In this document: positions 1 to 12,053 of the stretch, piece after piece
Position numbering within the stretch: the first letter of the stretch is position 1
How the letters are laid out: each line of letters starts with the position of its first letter
Assembly (NCBI RefSeq): GCF_027596085.1
Contig: NC_072460.1
Coordinates: forward strand, 8,163,231-8,227,230
Source: Anoplopoma fimbria
Lineage: Eukaryota > Chordata > Actinopteri > Perciformes > Anoplopomatidae
Direction of reading: 5' to 3'
DNA: 64,000 nt
Made by a program: the position numbers and the translations under genes
Notes under the pieces: model-generated
The model's database searches: none
The model's input: only the letters and a program-made list of their open reading frames with translations
What the model was told of the DNA's origin: nothing

Positions 1-1085
1 GCTTCAATTGCATTTTAACCAGAAAAAGAATTGTCTTAATGTAAGTAATCAAATGGGGAAGTTATGTGGTGATACCTAAAAGTTGTTTTTTTAAATCAAA
101 ATGTATGTAATTTTATAAAACATTTCTTTAAAGGCTGTTTACTCTAAATACGTTTTTTCTCAGACTCTCCACTTAAGTAGCACTTACATACAGTTGTTTT
201 TTTTTTTTACAGAGGGGTTTGTTCATATATCATTCATAGCCTGATCTATTCAACATCTTATTCCTAAAAATATGGTGAAAGGTTTTTTTTTATGGCTGAC
301 AGTATTTTCTGATTCTTATCCAAAATTCACTCGGTTAAAACCTTTGACCCTAATATGTCAACAAAATGAAACAAGGATTTAAACCTGGCTCTATCCAAAG
401 TACACATTTCTGTTCTGGACATTTATGCAAATGCACACATATTTATTAGGATAAAGTCTAATTTCCATATTTAAACATACATTTTCAAAAGAAATATAAG
501 TTTCATGGTGATATCTATTAGTTAAAAAAAGGGTGTAGGTAATACACTAAAATGTTTAACCTATTTACCTGTAGTGTCTCCCCTTTAAACAACAATAGTT
601 TGTTTTGCAGCCCAAAGTATTCTGGTACTTGTAGAATTAAATCATATTTACTGTTAGCATAAAAAAATACTGAATCACCAAATCAACCAGGACTGAAATC
701 TTAGGGATTGCTGAAAAAGCTCAAAGAGTCAAAAGCCACAGAAGAAATCCCCATGTGATAAGTCTCTAGCAGATAGGCAGCTGTTAGCTCTGTTCACATT
801 CTAAACTGTGCTATATAGACCTGGTTTTGCACTGAACCCTGAATATAGCAGTTAAACCAGCAAAAGACCCAAATGACTATGAGTGGAAGAAGTCAGTAGC
901 AGTGCCCTGATGCACAGAGTCACAAACAGTGATGCAATCGTTTACTGATGTTTACTACAGTGAACAATGATGCAATACTTTGCTTGATAAGAATGAACAA
1001 ACTCCACAGTCTGTGACTACATACTTAAGTATCAATGAAGAAAGTGATGAGTGTGCAGGTGCCCTCTACAGCTGTGTGACTGTAC
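1..1085. other. ikbkg intron, left edge of window
   Basis: Downstream of the donor at 1085 (CAG|GTACAG on the minus strand). No exon for the remaining UBAN region is visible, so this whole stretch reads as intron. Confidence 0.6.
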
Positions 1086-4000
1086 CTGTGCAGTGAGGAC
1101 CGGAACAGTCTCCAGGGAGCCCTTCTGTTGCTCCACCTCCTCCTTCAGTTTATCTATCCGGTCCTGCTTCAGGGCCAGCGCTCGCTCCGCCTCCTCTAGT
1201 CGACTGCACAGATCTCCTCCCTGGAAGACAGACACACAAAACACACAGACGGATGTTACTACGTGAATCCAGAGGCTTAATAGCTAAAGAAATAGACTAA
1301 GTAGATCTTTGGATGTTTTTACCTCACTCTTCAGTTTAGAATCATAGTCTCTAAAAAGACAGGTGTATGCATGTTGCAACTGGGTCAGTTTCTTCCTGAG
1401 AGAAAAAAAAGGGAACAACATTTTTCCACACAGTATTCAAATATATAGTCAAATATCCGATGGTGTTCTGCTTACAGTATTCAAGAATTTGTAGCATTCA
1501 ACATCACATTTATAGAACAAAAATCATGCATCGAAACTGTTTGGCATTGTTACAGACACCTCTGAAGGCCCTGAAAATAAGAATTATCTGAATCATTGGT
1601 GTGTTGGACCCACTTCTCCTCTGTGACGACGTGTCTCTCTGTCTTCAGGGCCTGCTCCAGGCTCTGGGTCTGCAGCAGCAGCTTGTCCATGGCCACATGA
1701 TGCTGCTTCCTCTGCTGCTCCAGCTCCCGCTCTGCCACCTGCAGGGCCTTCATCTTATTGCACAGCCTAACACCAGAGTGGAGAGAAAGAACGTCAGCAC
1801 ACATACACAACTACAGGTGAACACAGAGAAGCCTTATATATGCATTTATGCTGACACGCAAGCGTACTTTTCATCCAACACTTTGCGCTCATGCTCGCTT
1901 TTCTCCAGGCAGCTCTGTCTCTCGTTCAGCTCTCCTAGTAGGGAGGTTGCTTGAGCTTTCAGAGCCTCGCAGTCCTTGGCCAGCTGTAAAAATAGGAAAA
2001 GCTTTAAGTTATCTGGGGCTGCAGTTGATATTTTAAGGCTGCTTGCTACAGTGCCATCATCTGTAGTTGGAAGATTTTAACATTTTGGATTGTGGAGTAA
2101 ACACCAAAGCTGTTCACAGTTCATACCTGGGAACAGTCCTTGTCCTTCTGTTTGAGCAGAGCTTCAGTTCTGTCCCGCTGAGCTGAGCTCTTCTGCAGGT
2201 AATCAAGCTTCTCCTCCAACTCACGATACCTACAGACACAACAGGTCCATGACTAAACTGGGCTAAATACCAATATATACACAAATATGTATCACAACAA
2301 TAAAAGTGTGAGTGAAGGTGTGATCATTCTTATGTCGAAAATGCAATTTAAGCCCTTGTTGTCAATATATACAAAATGTCTGCGTCAAAATACTGCAGTA
2401 AAAATATAATATAACATTGATGTGGATGCATTTGTATTTTTTCAGGCAGTGTCACATTCCAAAAACAACCTCCAACTTGTTACCTTGTAGGTAAAAAAAA
2501 CATCTTAATATCATTTTCCTAGTTCACAGAGCAATCATTTTCTTAACCAGCATCAGTCCTGATCAAAACTACCAAATATTTATCATTTTCAGAATTTTAA
2601 CCATTTAAAAGCCAGGTTGTTTAAGTTGCCACTGCTGTTTTTCATTAAAACAAAAACACCTTTCTTTTCTTTTTTACAGTTTTACTGTCACTGATTATCA
2701 ACAACAATGATTTTGATGCATTGCATCAAACACTGCATTGCTCCATAGTACAGCAGCAATGCCCCTAGTGGAAGCTGGGAAAATAGCATTTGCCCCATAG
2801 GACAAACATGAGAAAATTATTCAATCTGGTGAACGATAGTTTAAAAAACATTTTGAAGCCAGGCTCTAGATAGAAGGTTTGCCAGCGGTGTATGAATGGG
2901 TGTGAATGTCCTGATGAGCAGGTGGCACCTTGCATGGTAGCCCCTGTCATCAGTGTGTGAATGGATGAATGATGACATGTAGTGTTAAAGGGCTTTAAGT
3001 GGATGGAAGACTAGAAAAGTGCTTTACAAGTACAGACTATTTACCATAAGAGTTGAGGTTGAAGTGAACTTCAAAATTAAAAAAAAAAAACCTCACAACA
3101 TGTATGCCATATGCACTAACACAACCAAAATACTGGAGGAATCAAGCCAAACATGTCCCTAGTGAGGATTAATACAATGTAGACCACAAATACAGGCCTC
3201 TTATTATATTCAAAGAAAATAAAGTCATCTTAATAGGAATTGCAATATTGGTCATTAGAATCCCAAATAAATACTGCACTCAAATCATCCCACTCTACAA
3301 TATTTTTGAAACTATTTTCTCTCCAATTCGGTTTGCCAGTATGATTGAAAAGTAAGCAAAAAAACCCCGCAACTTTTAACCCTTTAATGCAAAGACAGGA
3401 ACTGCAAGTTTGTCGGAAATGAAAATGCCTTGTCCACTGAATGAATAAGAAATTGTAATGGTATATATAATACAACAACATGATTGAAAAAGAAAATGTA
3501 AAGCCTGCCTTATTTGGAAGTTAACAACAGATACAAAAAAAAAAAAAAAAAAAAACATACAGAAAACCAATTAGACTTGAAAATAAGAGACAGGCAGGTG
3601 GCACAAGTAACATCCACACACAGCGGCAAAGACACAGAACTGTAGAGAGAAGGCATGCACACGGTGAGTAAAAGAAAGCCACACAGAGCTGTGGGCTCAC
3701 CTGCCCTGTGTGGCCTGAAGCTGCTCTGTGAGTTTAGCCAGGCTAGAGCTGGAGGAGGGAACAAAAAGAGAGGAAGGAGGAGGAAGACGTCTTCAATTTA
3801 TTAAGAGGAAGAAGTGCAGGAATAAAAACAGCATGCCAGTTTCCTTATGCCATTCATTCTCGTCTGCAGGTATACAGTCTAGTTATGGTTAATTCAACAG
3901 CATTCAGTCAAAAAGCTGCCAAAGAGCACTAGTTAAAAGACAGAAAGTCCATTTAGTGTTGTTAGTTTCAAACAATGCAAGGAAATATTTTGTACCCAAA

Positions 4001-7000
4001 AAAGCGTCATACCTGTCAGAGGAGTGCTGTGCCTCAGAGCGATGCTGAATAACCTCTTCGGTAGCGCTGCTTGCCTGTAAAAAAACATTCATACAAGTCT
4101 ATGAGGTCACAGATAAGGAAGCGGGCTGTTGTGTACATATCATCTCTAATGTACATGAAGACATCATAGTTTTATCTGACTGTCTGATTGTGTTTGCCTC
4201 ATTCCAGTCCTGAACAGTTTTAAGCCTGATTCAACCACATAAAGTACTTTGTTTTAAAAAGTGCTGTATAAATAACAATTATTAGTTTCATAATTGAACA
4301 TAAAAATGGCCTTGTGCAAGAACCACTTGTTTTAAAGTAGCACTTGCATGTGTGGTCCAGGCCCGTCATACGAGTACATGCATACGGACAGTGTGTAGTC
4401 CACCGAAGTGGGAAAGTGGTATAGTATAGCATATAGCCTGAGTTTTATACCCTAGACGAACCTTTCCGACAGGGAACTGAAGCTGTTATATCCATCGACG
4501 CTCTCCTCAAAGCCACAAGACTCCTTGTACATAATAGTCACTTTACCTTGTAGAAAAACAGCAGTTGCTGGTCTACTGTTGCATTTATTAGTTAGTTTGG
4601 TTGTGTTATTGGGTGACTTTGGTGTTTTAAAAGGGTTAGTTCAGATTCACCAAAGTCACGCAATAACCTAAACTAACTAACCGGTCGACGCAGCAGATGA
4701 CCAGCAACCCCTGTGACCTGCATGTTAAATTGTTTTTGTCAAAGGACTCTTGTGGCTTTGAAGAGAGCATAGATAGATATAGAACGGCTTCAGCTCCTGT
4801 TGGAAAGGGCTGTCTGACTGCAAGGTACAGCAGTGAAAATATTATTGACTGATTTTTGTGTAGGTGAGCCTTTCTTTTAGATGTAACGTCACAGCAGTAC
4901 ATTGCTTTGCTCTTGTCCCAGTTCTCCTGTCTGTTTCCATCTCAAACCACACTGACCTATCACTTGAATGCCTCATTAGCTTTTTCTTGACTCAACATAA
5001 AATAAAAATAAATGTGTTATCCATCCCAGGTTTGTCTATTGTTAATGCTGTTATATCCTTATGTCTATCCTGCTCATCTGTAGAACCAGATCACTGCCCT
5101 GGATCCTGATGTAGAACTTGATGGTGCTTGAATCACAGTGTTACCTGTGCCTGGACCAGTTTTCCCCGTAGCTGGTCAATGCAGCGCTTCATTCGCTCTC
5201 TCTCCTTCTCTCCCTCGTCCTTGTCCCTCTCCAGCTCTTCATTCTTCCTCCTCAGCTCCCTCATCCCTTCCTCCAGCTTTTCTTTGTGGCTTTTCAGCAG
5301 CTGGAGAAACTCATTTGCACCTTCCACAGGCTAAATAAAAGTGAAAGAACCGGAGATGAGTGGATGCAGGGAGAAAGTGATGACAGGAGGGACTTGGACA
5401 GAAACAGACCACGTTCACCCTGCGCCGGAGGACTGACACCAAGCAAAACCAAGATGTGAGAGGAACAAACGGAGGCTTACAAAAGGAGACAGAGAGGGAT
5501 TTTAAAAAGGGATGTGGTGCGTTGGAGCTGTGTGTTAATGCTGTGCTCCATACAACGTGAAACACAGTGGAATTTCTGGTTACTAACTACCATTCAATCC
5601 AGTGCTCCTGCCCAAAAATACAAGGAAAAAAACATGGATGACCTAAGGAATTATATTGCCCAATGTAAAACAGTTCCTAGTAACATGTTGGTTTATTATT
5701 AAAATATGTTTTAAATGCTGCATGATGATTCGTGCCAGTATTTGTATTTACAGTTATGACCTCACAGGCCATCCCATGTTATTTTTCTGAATATGAAGTC
5801 AGGATTTTTAACCTCTGCCTGAATGCAATGACAGATTAGGTGGGGTAAAGCATTTAACCAGAAGAGGGGCAGCCACAGGGTCAGTGTCAGGGGTCTGATT
5901 GGGGGAAAATTGGGAAGCAGTGAGCAGGCTCACCTGGCCATTTCCCCTGCCCACTATCTCCCCCCATACCTCTGATAGTGAGGTGGAGGGAGAGGGGGGG
6001 GCGCTACTCAAGAAGCTACGCACACTCGCGTCGCCCTAGACACACGGACATACCAGTTAGATGGAAAACAAACAAATACGTCAAAAGTGAAATCACAGCA
6101 GGGCTCCACAGCGGCACACATCTTACCAGGCTGCGAGGCGGTGTGGTCTGTGTGTGTTGATCCGTCTCTTCAACTCTTCTCTTCTCCCGCTGATCTAGTG
6201 TCTGAAACAAGGGGTTCCAACATCCACAGTTTAACAATTTCTGTCTCCCTTACTTTCCCCTTCATTCTCTCTCTCCCTCATTGCATTGATGTAAAAAAAC
6301 AAAACAACAACAACAACAGTGGCATTAATCCCAAGAAACAAAAAACTCTTACTATGGATTTGTATAGATATAAAACATGAAATGCAACACATGAAATGCA
6401 TCTTCAAATATCAATTCATTCATTTAAGGAAAATGAGCACACAGCTAATGTAAATATATACAGAAATAAAACTTTGCAGTGATGAAGAGGTGAAATAATC
6501 TCTGCATAAAAATTCATATACCGACACGTGATTATAAAATATAACAGGGGAAGCTATGGAATGGTGGAACTAATTTGTCAAAATGTAAAATCACCCGAAA
6601 ATGTGTGAATATGAGGAAGCAGATATGTGAATCTTGGCGAGCTAACCTGTGGTCCCTCCAGTGTTCCGCTCCTGGCTGGTCGCCCCTGCAGGTCTTCAGT
6701 CTGGCTGGGGCTGCAGCAGTGGTTGGAGGAGAGGTTAGAGGCTGGTCCGTTCACCAAGCTCTGTAAGGAGTGGTTTTCCTGAGCCAGCCTCTCCACCAGG
6801 GCCCTGGCCTCCTGGAAACGACAGCTGAGAAACTCCCGTTCATCTCTTGTCCTCTGCTGCCATCCCTCCATCTCCTCACAGCGCTGACGTAAGGCTATGT
6901 TGCTCCGCCGCAAGGCATCTGGAGGACAGAAGGATGAGACTGATACGTCATACAGAGTGACACAACCGGTAGAATGAATGCGTAATAACAAACTTTATGT

Positions 7001-8096
7001 ATTCAGCATTTTTCTAGTGCTTTAAATGGTTGAACCTGGATTAAAACATTTCAAGACTGCAATGAGGTAAATAAAATCCCACAACTAAAATAATACATAA
7101 ATAAAATAAAATCAACAATATTATAAGAAAAAACACAAAAAATGATATTAAATAAGATGATAAATGTGGGAAAGATGTGTTTTGAGAAGTAATTAAAGGT
7201 AGATGACTGATTTTAAGACCTTAAAGTTAATCATTCTAAAACCGAATGATATGATCTTTTCTTTAGGTATTTGTTAAGAGCTGAGCCGCTGCATTTTGGA
7301 CGAGCTGAAGACGTGAGATCGTTGTATGTCTTAACCCGGAATACAACTGATGAAAGTTGCCTTCCTTATTGTTTTTTTGTTAGTTTTTTTAATGGGACAT
7401 ACATTTGTGTATCATACAATGATAGTGTATTTTGAGTTTGTGTATGATATGACCCAGTGGCTGCATGTATACACAGAATAATAGGGGGCCCAGGATGGGG
7501 CCTTGGTGTACACCACAGGTCAGAGGGGCCAAATAACAGACCACAACTGAAAAACTTGTGTTTGATAAATACATAAATCAACTAATGAGATTTGAACCAG
7601 TCTAGAGCTGCCGAGCTGCCATGCTGCCAACCCACTTTTCAAATACATGGGACCTTAGATTAAACAAATAGTGATGAGAAACTAGATATGTAGTTTTTTT
7701 CCTAATTTTGTTTTTCATGATTTCAGGGGCTTAAAGAGAATATGAAGTATGAAGAGTAGAATGCCTCAACTTGTATTACTAAACATTGTTTCTTACAGTT
7801 TCCTTTAAAATCCCCAATTCATGTCTGCCATGTATATTCTGTACCAGTCCTCTGGTAAAATGATATGCCATACTTTGATTTAAGCAAATATGTTGCTTTA
7901 TTTAAAATAAAATAAAAGATCATTCACTTAGAATTGAATCATGGGAATGCATCATACCTCTAAGCTGCTGGTTGTCCCCCAGCAACCTGTTCACCACTTC
8001 ATTGGATGCCAGCTCTGGTGGTACCCTGAGGGTCCCGCCACTCTCTTCTCCTGACATCTCCCACTGCATTGGGCCATCAGGTTGGGGCTGCACCAT
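1086..8096 (-). CDS. ikbkg: NEMO / IKK-gamma, regulatory subunit of the IkB kinase complex (3' end outside window)
   Basis: Scaffold of the cytoplasmic IKK complex: it binds IKKalpha/beta and senses linear and K63 ubiquitin in NF-kB signalling. Twelve coding exons join in phase: 7958-8096, 6647-6918, 6127-6201, 5934-6035 (or 5970-6035), 5145-5330, 4013-4074, 3701-3748, 2127-2229, 1868-1983, 1614-1766, 1323-1395, 1086-1220, giving 488 codons up to the edge. The start MVQP matches an internal human MVQP. NEMO-like stretches are [27 protein letters not shown] (kinase-binding coil, about residues 45-105), QATSLLGEL and, in the last visible exon, IDKLKEE with ETVPVL, which opens the CC2-LZ/UBAN region. 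The rest of UBAN and the C-terminal zinc finger are missing because they lie off the window; nothing in 1-1085 encodes them. It is longer than human NEMO (419 residues) because a Ser/Pro-rich linker (about 110-196) follows the first coil, as in optineurin. Optineurin is the main alternative, but the coil sequences fit NEMO better. Confidence 0.93.
2870..3052 (+). repeat. Teleost interspersed repeat tail in an ikbkg intron
   Basis: Contains GTGTGTGAATGGATGAATGA, then GGGCTTTAAGTGGATGGAAG and ACTAGAAAAGTGCTTTACAA, the word order of a common fish repeat whose 3' part encodes no protein. The family name is not certain. Confidence 0.6.
7040..7620 (-). mobile_element. Decayed non-LTR retrotransposon with reverse transcriptase remnant
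   Basis: In ikbkg intron 1. On the minus strand about 7389-7560 reads [13 protein letters not shown] followed by YMQPLGHII and, after a frameshift, [10 protein letters not shown]. These are the RT blocks seen intact in L2/Rex-type LINEs as GVPQGSVLGPLLF and YADDTQLY. The central YADD is broken, and stops and frameshifts are present, so the copy is dead. The outer borders are approximate. Confidence 0.75.
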
Positions 8097-8099
8097 CCC

Positions 8100-8101
<2 letters not shown>

Positions 8102-8171
<70 letters not shown>
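8102..8171. repeat. (CA)n microsatellite abutting the ikbkg start-codon exon
   Basis: 35 CA units on the plus strand, so (UG)n in ikbkg pre-mRNA. The tract ends directly at the AG acceptor of the first coding exon, four bases before the ATG. Confidence 0.95.
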
Positions 8172-8175
<4 letters not shown>

Positions 8176-8848
8176 ATTATCATCGACACACACCTCAGGA
8201 AACCGCTATTTGTGGGATTAACTACATAGATAACAACGCATGTTTTGTGTTTCACCGTCGATATGCATTTCACTTCATCTTGACCTGATCTCAACTGTAT
8301 TATTAACCCCATACCAGTCGTCTTCTGGGGGGCTTAACCTGGCCCTAAACGGACCCAGAGCTCGACACTAGCCCCGCATCCATCGCCACATACTGACACA
8401 TGGCACACACCACGCCTCGTCCCCGTTAGGCGGCCTGAGATAGTAGCTTTCAGTTTCAATTTAACCCCGTGTCACAATGCCGCTACATTTTCGGTGTGAG
8501 GAGGCCACGGGGCTGCTGATGGGCTCCAGTCTAAAGACTCCCTGGTGGAGGGTCAATGCTCTTCTTTGTGCTGTACTATAAGCTACATACTGGTATCTGT
8601 GAACAGGACGAAAACATTACGTCATTCCCAATACCATGAGGCAAAGAGCTCGCCCGGAACAGCTTTAACATACGTCTTTATCTACCATATACACAGAAGT
8701 GTAATGCCCAGTCGTTAATATCAACCGTGTCCTGGGTGTTGTCTCGCGTTGACCACAGCTGAGCTCACACAGATGGTGTTAACACGGGCATAACGCCGCA
8801 CTGCTGGCGTACGTGACAGTCACATTACAGGCGGACCGGTCCTCTTAC

Positions 8849-9674
8849 CCCCGCTTCTCTCTCGGCTCGGTCGTCCGTAATAAGAGGCGCGTGAGCTGTC
8901 ACGCAGGTTCAACTTGTCAGTGAGCGTCTCCGGTCAGCCCCCGTTCAGACCTGCTGGCCGATGCTGGATCGATGGCTAGCGGTGTAGCTTATGAGCTAGC
9001 TTGTGTGCTTTAGCCGCCAGTAGCCGGGTTATCCGAGGCAATCGTTGACTGACAAAAACAACGACCCACATCAACGCAGCGTGTGTCTTCCGAGAGGCAT
9101 TGTGCCCGGTGTCGTAGCGGTACCCTGGTACAATGTGCGTGTTTGAGGTGGGTTTAGGTTATCTGTCAAAGCCGAGGCGACTGTTGTTGGCTCAGGAAAT
9201 CAGAGTGGTTGTTATGCCCTGAGTGCGGCCTCTCAGGCATCACTTCCGTTCAAACTCCATAACAACGCCTTTGGTTTAATCCGTGGAGTCTGTGCTTTAA
9301 ACCAATGCTGTGGCATTCGAATGTAAACCCTCATGAGACAAAACATGCACACCAAGCAATGCAATCAAACAAATGACTCTTTTCTTCGAATTTTCTTTGC
9401 TTTTTGTCTCTTACATTTTTCCAACAGTAGCCTAATATTGTGACCTTATCCTAAAACTATGAATGGTCCTATATGCACTGCCCCGGTGTTATTTATCCAA
9501 ATGATCTGTGGAAGAATACTTTAGAAGTGGGTGCTGCCTTACAGGCTGAACTCAGGGCATAATAGTCTCCAGGTTGAGGAAATCCCCCTTCCTTCTTCCG
9601 CAGTGGTCGGTGACGTCACCTGGCTGCAGCATCACGGCTTCTTTTGCTGATGTGCGCAAAGTGAGATCAGCTCC
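8849..9674. promoter_or_regulatory. Head-to-head promoter region between ikbkg and tmed4
   Basis: The two start codons point away from each other and lie 1.58 kb apart. On the minus strand a good donor (GTAAGAGG, 8841-8848) suggests a noncoding ikbkg first exon ending at 8849 and spliced to the start-codon exon at 8096. The region is rich in CpG compared with its surroundings. An ETS-like ACTTCCG lies at 9241-9247. No TATA box is obvious for either gene. Transcription start sites are not defined by the sequence alone. Confidence 0.55.
9611..9618. promoter_or_regulatory. Perfect CRE/ATF palindrome upstream of tmed4
   Basis: TGACGTCA, a full-consensus CREB/ATF site, lies 57 bp upstream of the tmed4 start codon, so it probably sits in the core promoter or 5' UTR. 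Secretory-pathway genes are often controlled by CREB/ATF-family factors during ER load; this link is inference. Confidence 0.6.
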
Positions 9675-12053
9675 ATGATGCTGTCCTCCTCCGCCGCTGG
9701 AGTTGTTCTAGTCTTAGCTTGGATTTATCCAAGTCACGCGCTCTATTTCCACATAGGAGAGACGGAAAAGAAATGCTTCATTGAAGAGATTCCGGACGAG
9801 ACCATGGTTATCGGTAAGCCCGCTGTGGGGTCGTTAGCATGACGGAGCTAACTAGCTAAGAGCGAACAGCTGGCTCCATCCGAGATGCTGCATTGAATAT
9901 GTCAGCAGTGAGGACGAAAAGAACCGGCAGCTTAAAACAAAAAAACAGGGTAGTTTGTAGTATTTAATGGTCCAACGCTGACGTGTGTGGCTGCTGGTTA
10001 ACTGTTAGCCTCTTTATTACCTATTGCATATAGATGATCTTACCCCAGAGGGGATGTTGTACATTCAGAATAATCTCTGTAATACTTTATAAAAGGCACT
10101 ATTTTATGTAGTTGATCGACGTAATCTGTGTCGGATTCAGACTGTAAAACTACTACCCCTCAGGGAACTGTTACCTACATAAGCATTTAGATTATGTATT
10201 GCATTCTATATGACACTGCATCACATAATTCTGATGTATTTATATTTACTGGTACTGCAGGTTACATTATGTTTAATAACCCCTTTTTTCTATATGAATA
10301 TGTCTACTTATTATATTCTCATTCTATTGCTATGTTACTGGTGCAGCAGTCTTGCAGATTTCTTCTCCTTTGAATGATTTCTGATGTGTCTTTATGTTGC
10401 TTTGCCTGTTTTACAGGAAAGTACAGGACTCAGCTGTGGGACAAGCAGACTAATTCCTTCCTCCCAGCCACGCCTGGCCTCGGGATGCATGTTGAAATCA
10501 AGGATCCAGAGACAAAGGTAAGGACAGAGGAGCTGGTGTTCTAAAACATACCCCAAAACATATCGATAGCATCTAAAGATTTTTCTTTTTCAACTCTTCA
10601 GATTATCCTCTCTCGTCAATATGGGTCTGACGGACGGTTCACTTTCACCTCCCACACTCCTGGAGAACATCAGATCTGTTTGCACTCCAACTCCACCAAG
10701 ATTGCTCTGTTTGCAGGAGGAAAACTGGTATGAACGTAGTCACTGCTTTGGTGTGATAGTAAGATAAGAGGTAGCATTTTGTCTTTATCAACAGTGCAGA
10801 TCCAAACTCTTTGTATGAAACACTGTTTCTGTTAATGCTCACAGAATACACGCGTGTTGATTTCCAATCATGTGTTTCTCAATGTTGCAGAGAGTGCATC
10901 TGGATATTCAGGTCGGAGAACACACCAACAACTACCCTGAAATTGCAGCTAAGGACAAACTCACGGAGCTGCAGCTGCGAGTCCGACAGCTGCTGGATCA
11001 AGTGGAGCAGATCCAGAAGGAGCAGGACTACCAGAGGGTCAGTAAAAAAATGCATCAAGGCTGGGTTGAACCAACAAGGGTTAATTAAATCTAGGATTAG
11101 TTCTAATCAGAGTTTAGAAAAACTAGCTTTAAAACGAGTGAATCCAGATTGAAAATTCTGTTGCACCATTAAAAACTATTCTTTGGTTAATTAGTTCAAG
11201 TTTAAACAAAATCAAATAGAGTGGAATCAATACAATGCTTGCTTACCTACATTTAAATACATAAATAAATAAATGTTTGTGCTGTCATGACCTAGTAAGT
11301 AGACTATAACAGAGGGGGCTGCTCTGTAGTCCTTAACAAAACGTCACATTGTTTGCTAGCTAGCTAGCTCAAAGTCAGTTAGTAAGCCTAACACTACTCC
11401 TGAAGACTCAGCAGAAAAACTCAAAATTCTCCTCCTTTGAGAAAAACCTGTTGGCTGAATTAATAGAGCAATATTGCCAACAAATAGAAGATAAAGACAG
11501 TCAACAGCACACTGAGGAGAACACTTTCTTCACTGTGAAAAAATAAGAGACTGCCTGTTGGTCTACTCTTCCTGTTCAGCTCCAGAAAAGTTTCCTTGCT
11601 GAACTGATCCCTTAAATTCTGCAGCAGCATCAACATTAAAACTGGACCACAGTTTAAAGTTCTGGTGCATAAGAATTGATTCTAATCTAGACGTTAAAGT
11701 GAATCTTTCCTCGTTTTAAGATAGTTTTAAAGTTTGGTGCAGCATGATTTAAAGTGAAACCATCATTTTATTGGGTTTAAAAATGAATCTGTGTTGATGC
11801 ATCCAGCCTAACTAAAGTGTGAGATGACAGGTTTACTGCATGGCTGATTGGGTACAGTTGCTGTTTGTGACCTCTCTTGTGTCTTCACTGGTGTCTTCTG
11901 CAGTATCGGGAGGAGCGGTTTCGCATGACAAGCGAGAGCACCAACCAGCGTGTTCTCTGGTGGTCCATCGCTCAGACACTCATCCTCATCGTCACCGGCA
12001 TTTGGCAGATGAAGCACCTCAAGAGCTTCTTTGAGGCCAAAAAACTGGTGTAA
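9675..12053 (+). CDS. tmed4: p24 family cargo receptor TMED4 (p24 alpha)
   Basis: Type I membrane protein of COPI/COPII vesicles acting in ER-Golgi cargo selection. Five exons, 9675-9813, 10417-10517, 10602-10727, 10891-11037 and 11904-12053, join in phase to 220 residues (human TMED4 is about 227). A signal peptide covers about 1-22. The luminal GOLD domain follows, with a presumed disulfide C34-C106 and an N-glycosylation site NST at 110-112. A coiled coil covers about 135-170 ([20 protein letters not shown]) and a membrane segment 189-207. The tail [10 protein letters not shown] carries the FF and dilysine KKxx signals for COPII export and COPI retrieval. TMED9 is the close alternative; YREERFR and WWSIAQT favour TMED4. 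It starts at the first of two adjacent ATGs. A long (CA)n lies in the 3' UTR. Confidence 0.95.
11060..11800. repeat. Interspersed repeat in tmed4 intron 4, copy 1
   Basis: Shares CCTGTTCAGCTCCAGAA, AGTTTCCTTGCT and a downstream run around ATGATTTAAAGT with 56590-56965, in the same order and orientation. TTGCACC and GGTGCA words lie near the two sides, as in a DNA transposon derivative. The borders are approximate. Confidence 0.45.

Noticed and set aside
1086..8096. Calling the left gene optineurin instead of NEMO
   Set aside because: The MVQP start and the blocks RCEEMEG, FQEAR.LVERL, IDKLKEE and ETVPVL fit NEMO; optineurin differs at these places.
9675..12053. Calling the p24 gene TMED9
   Set aside because: YREERFR and WWSIAQT with TGIWQM match TMED4; TMED9 has WREERFR and WWSILQT.
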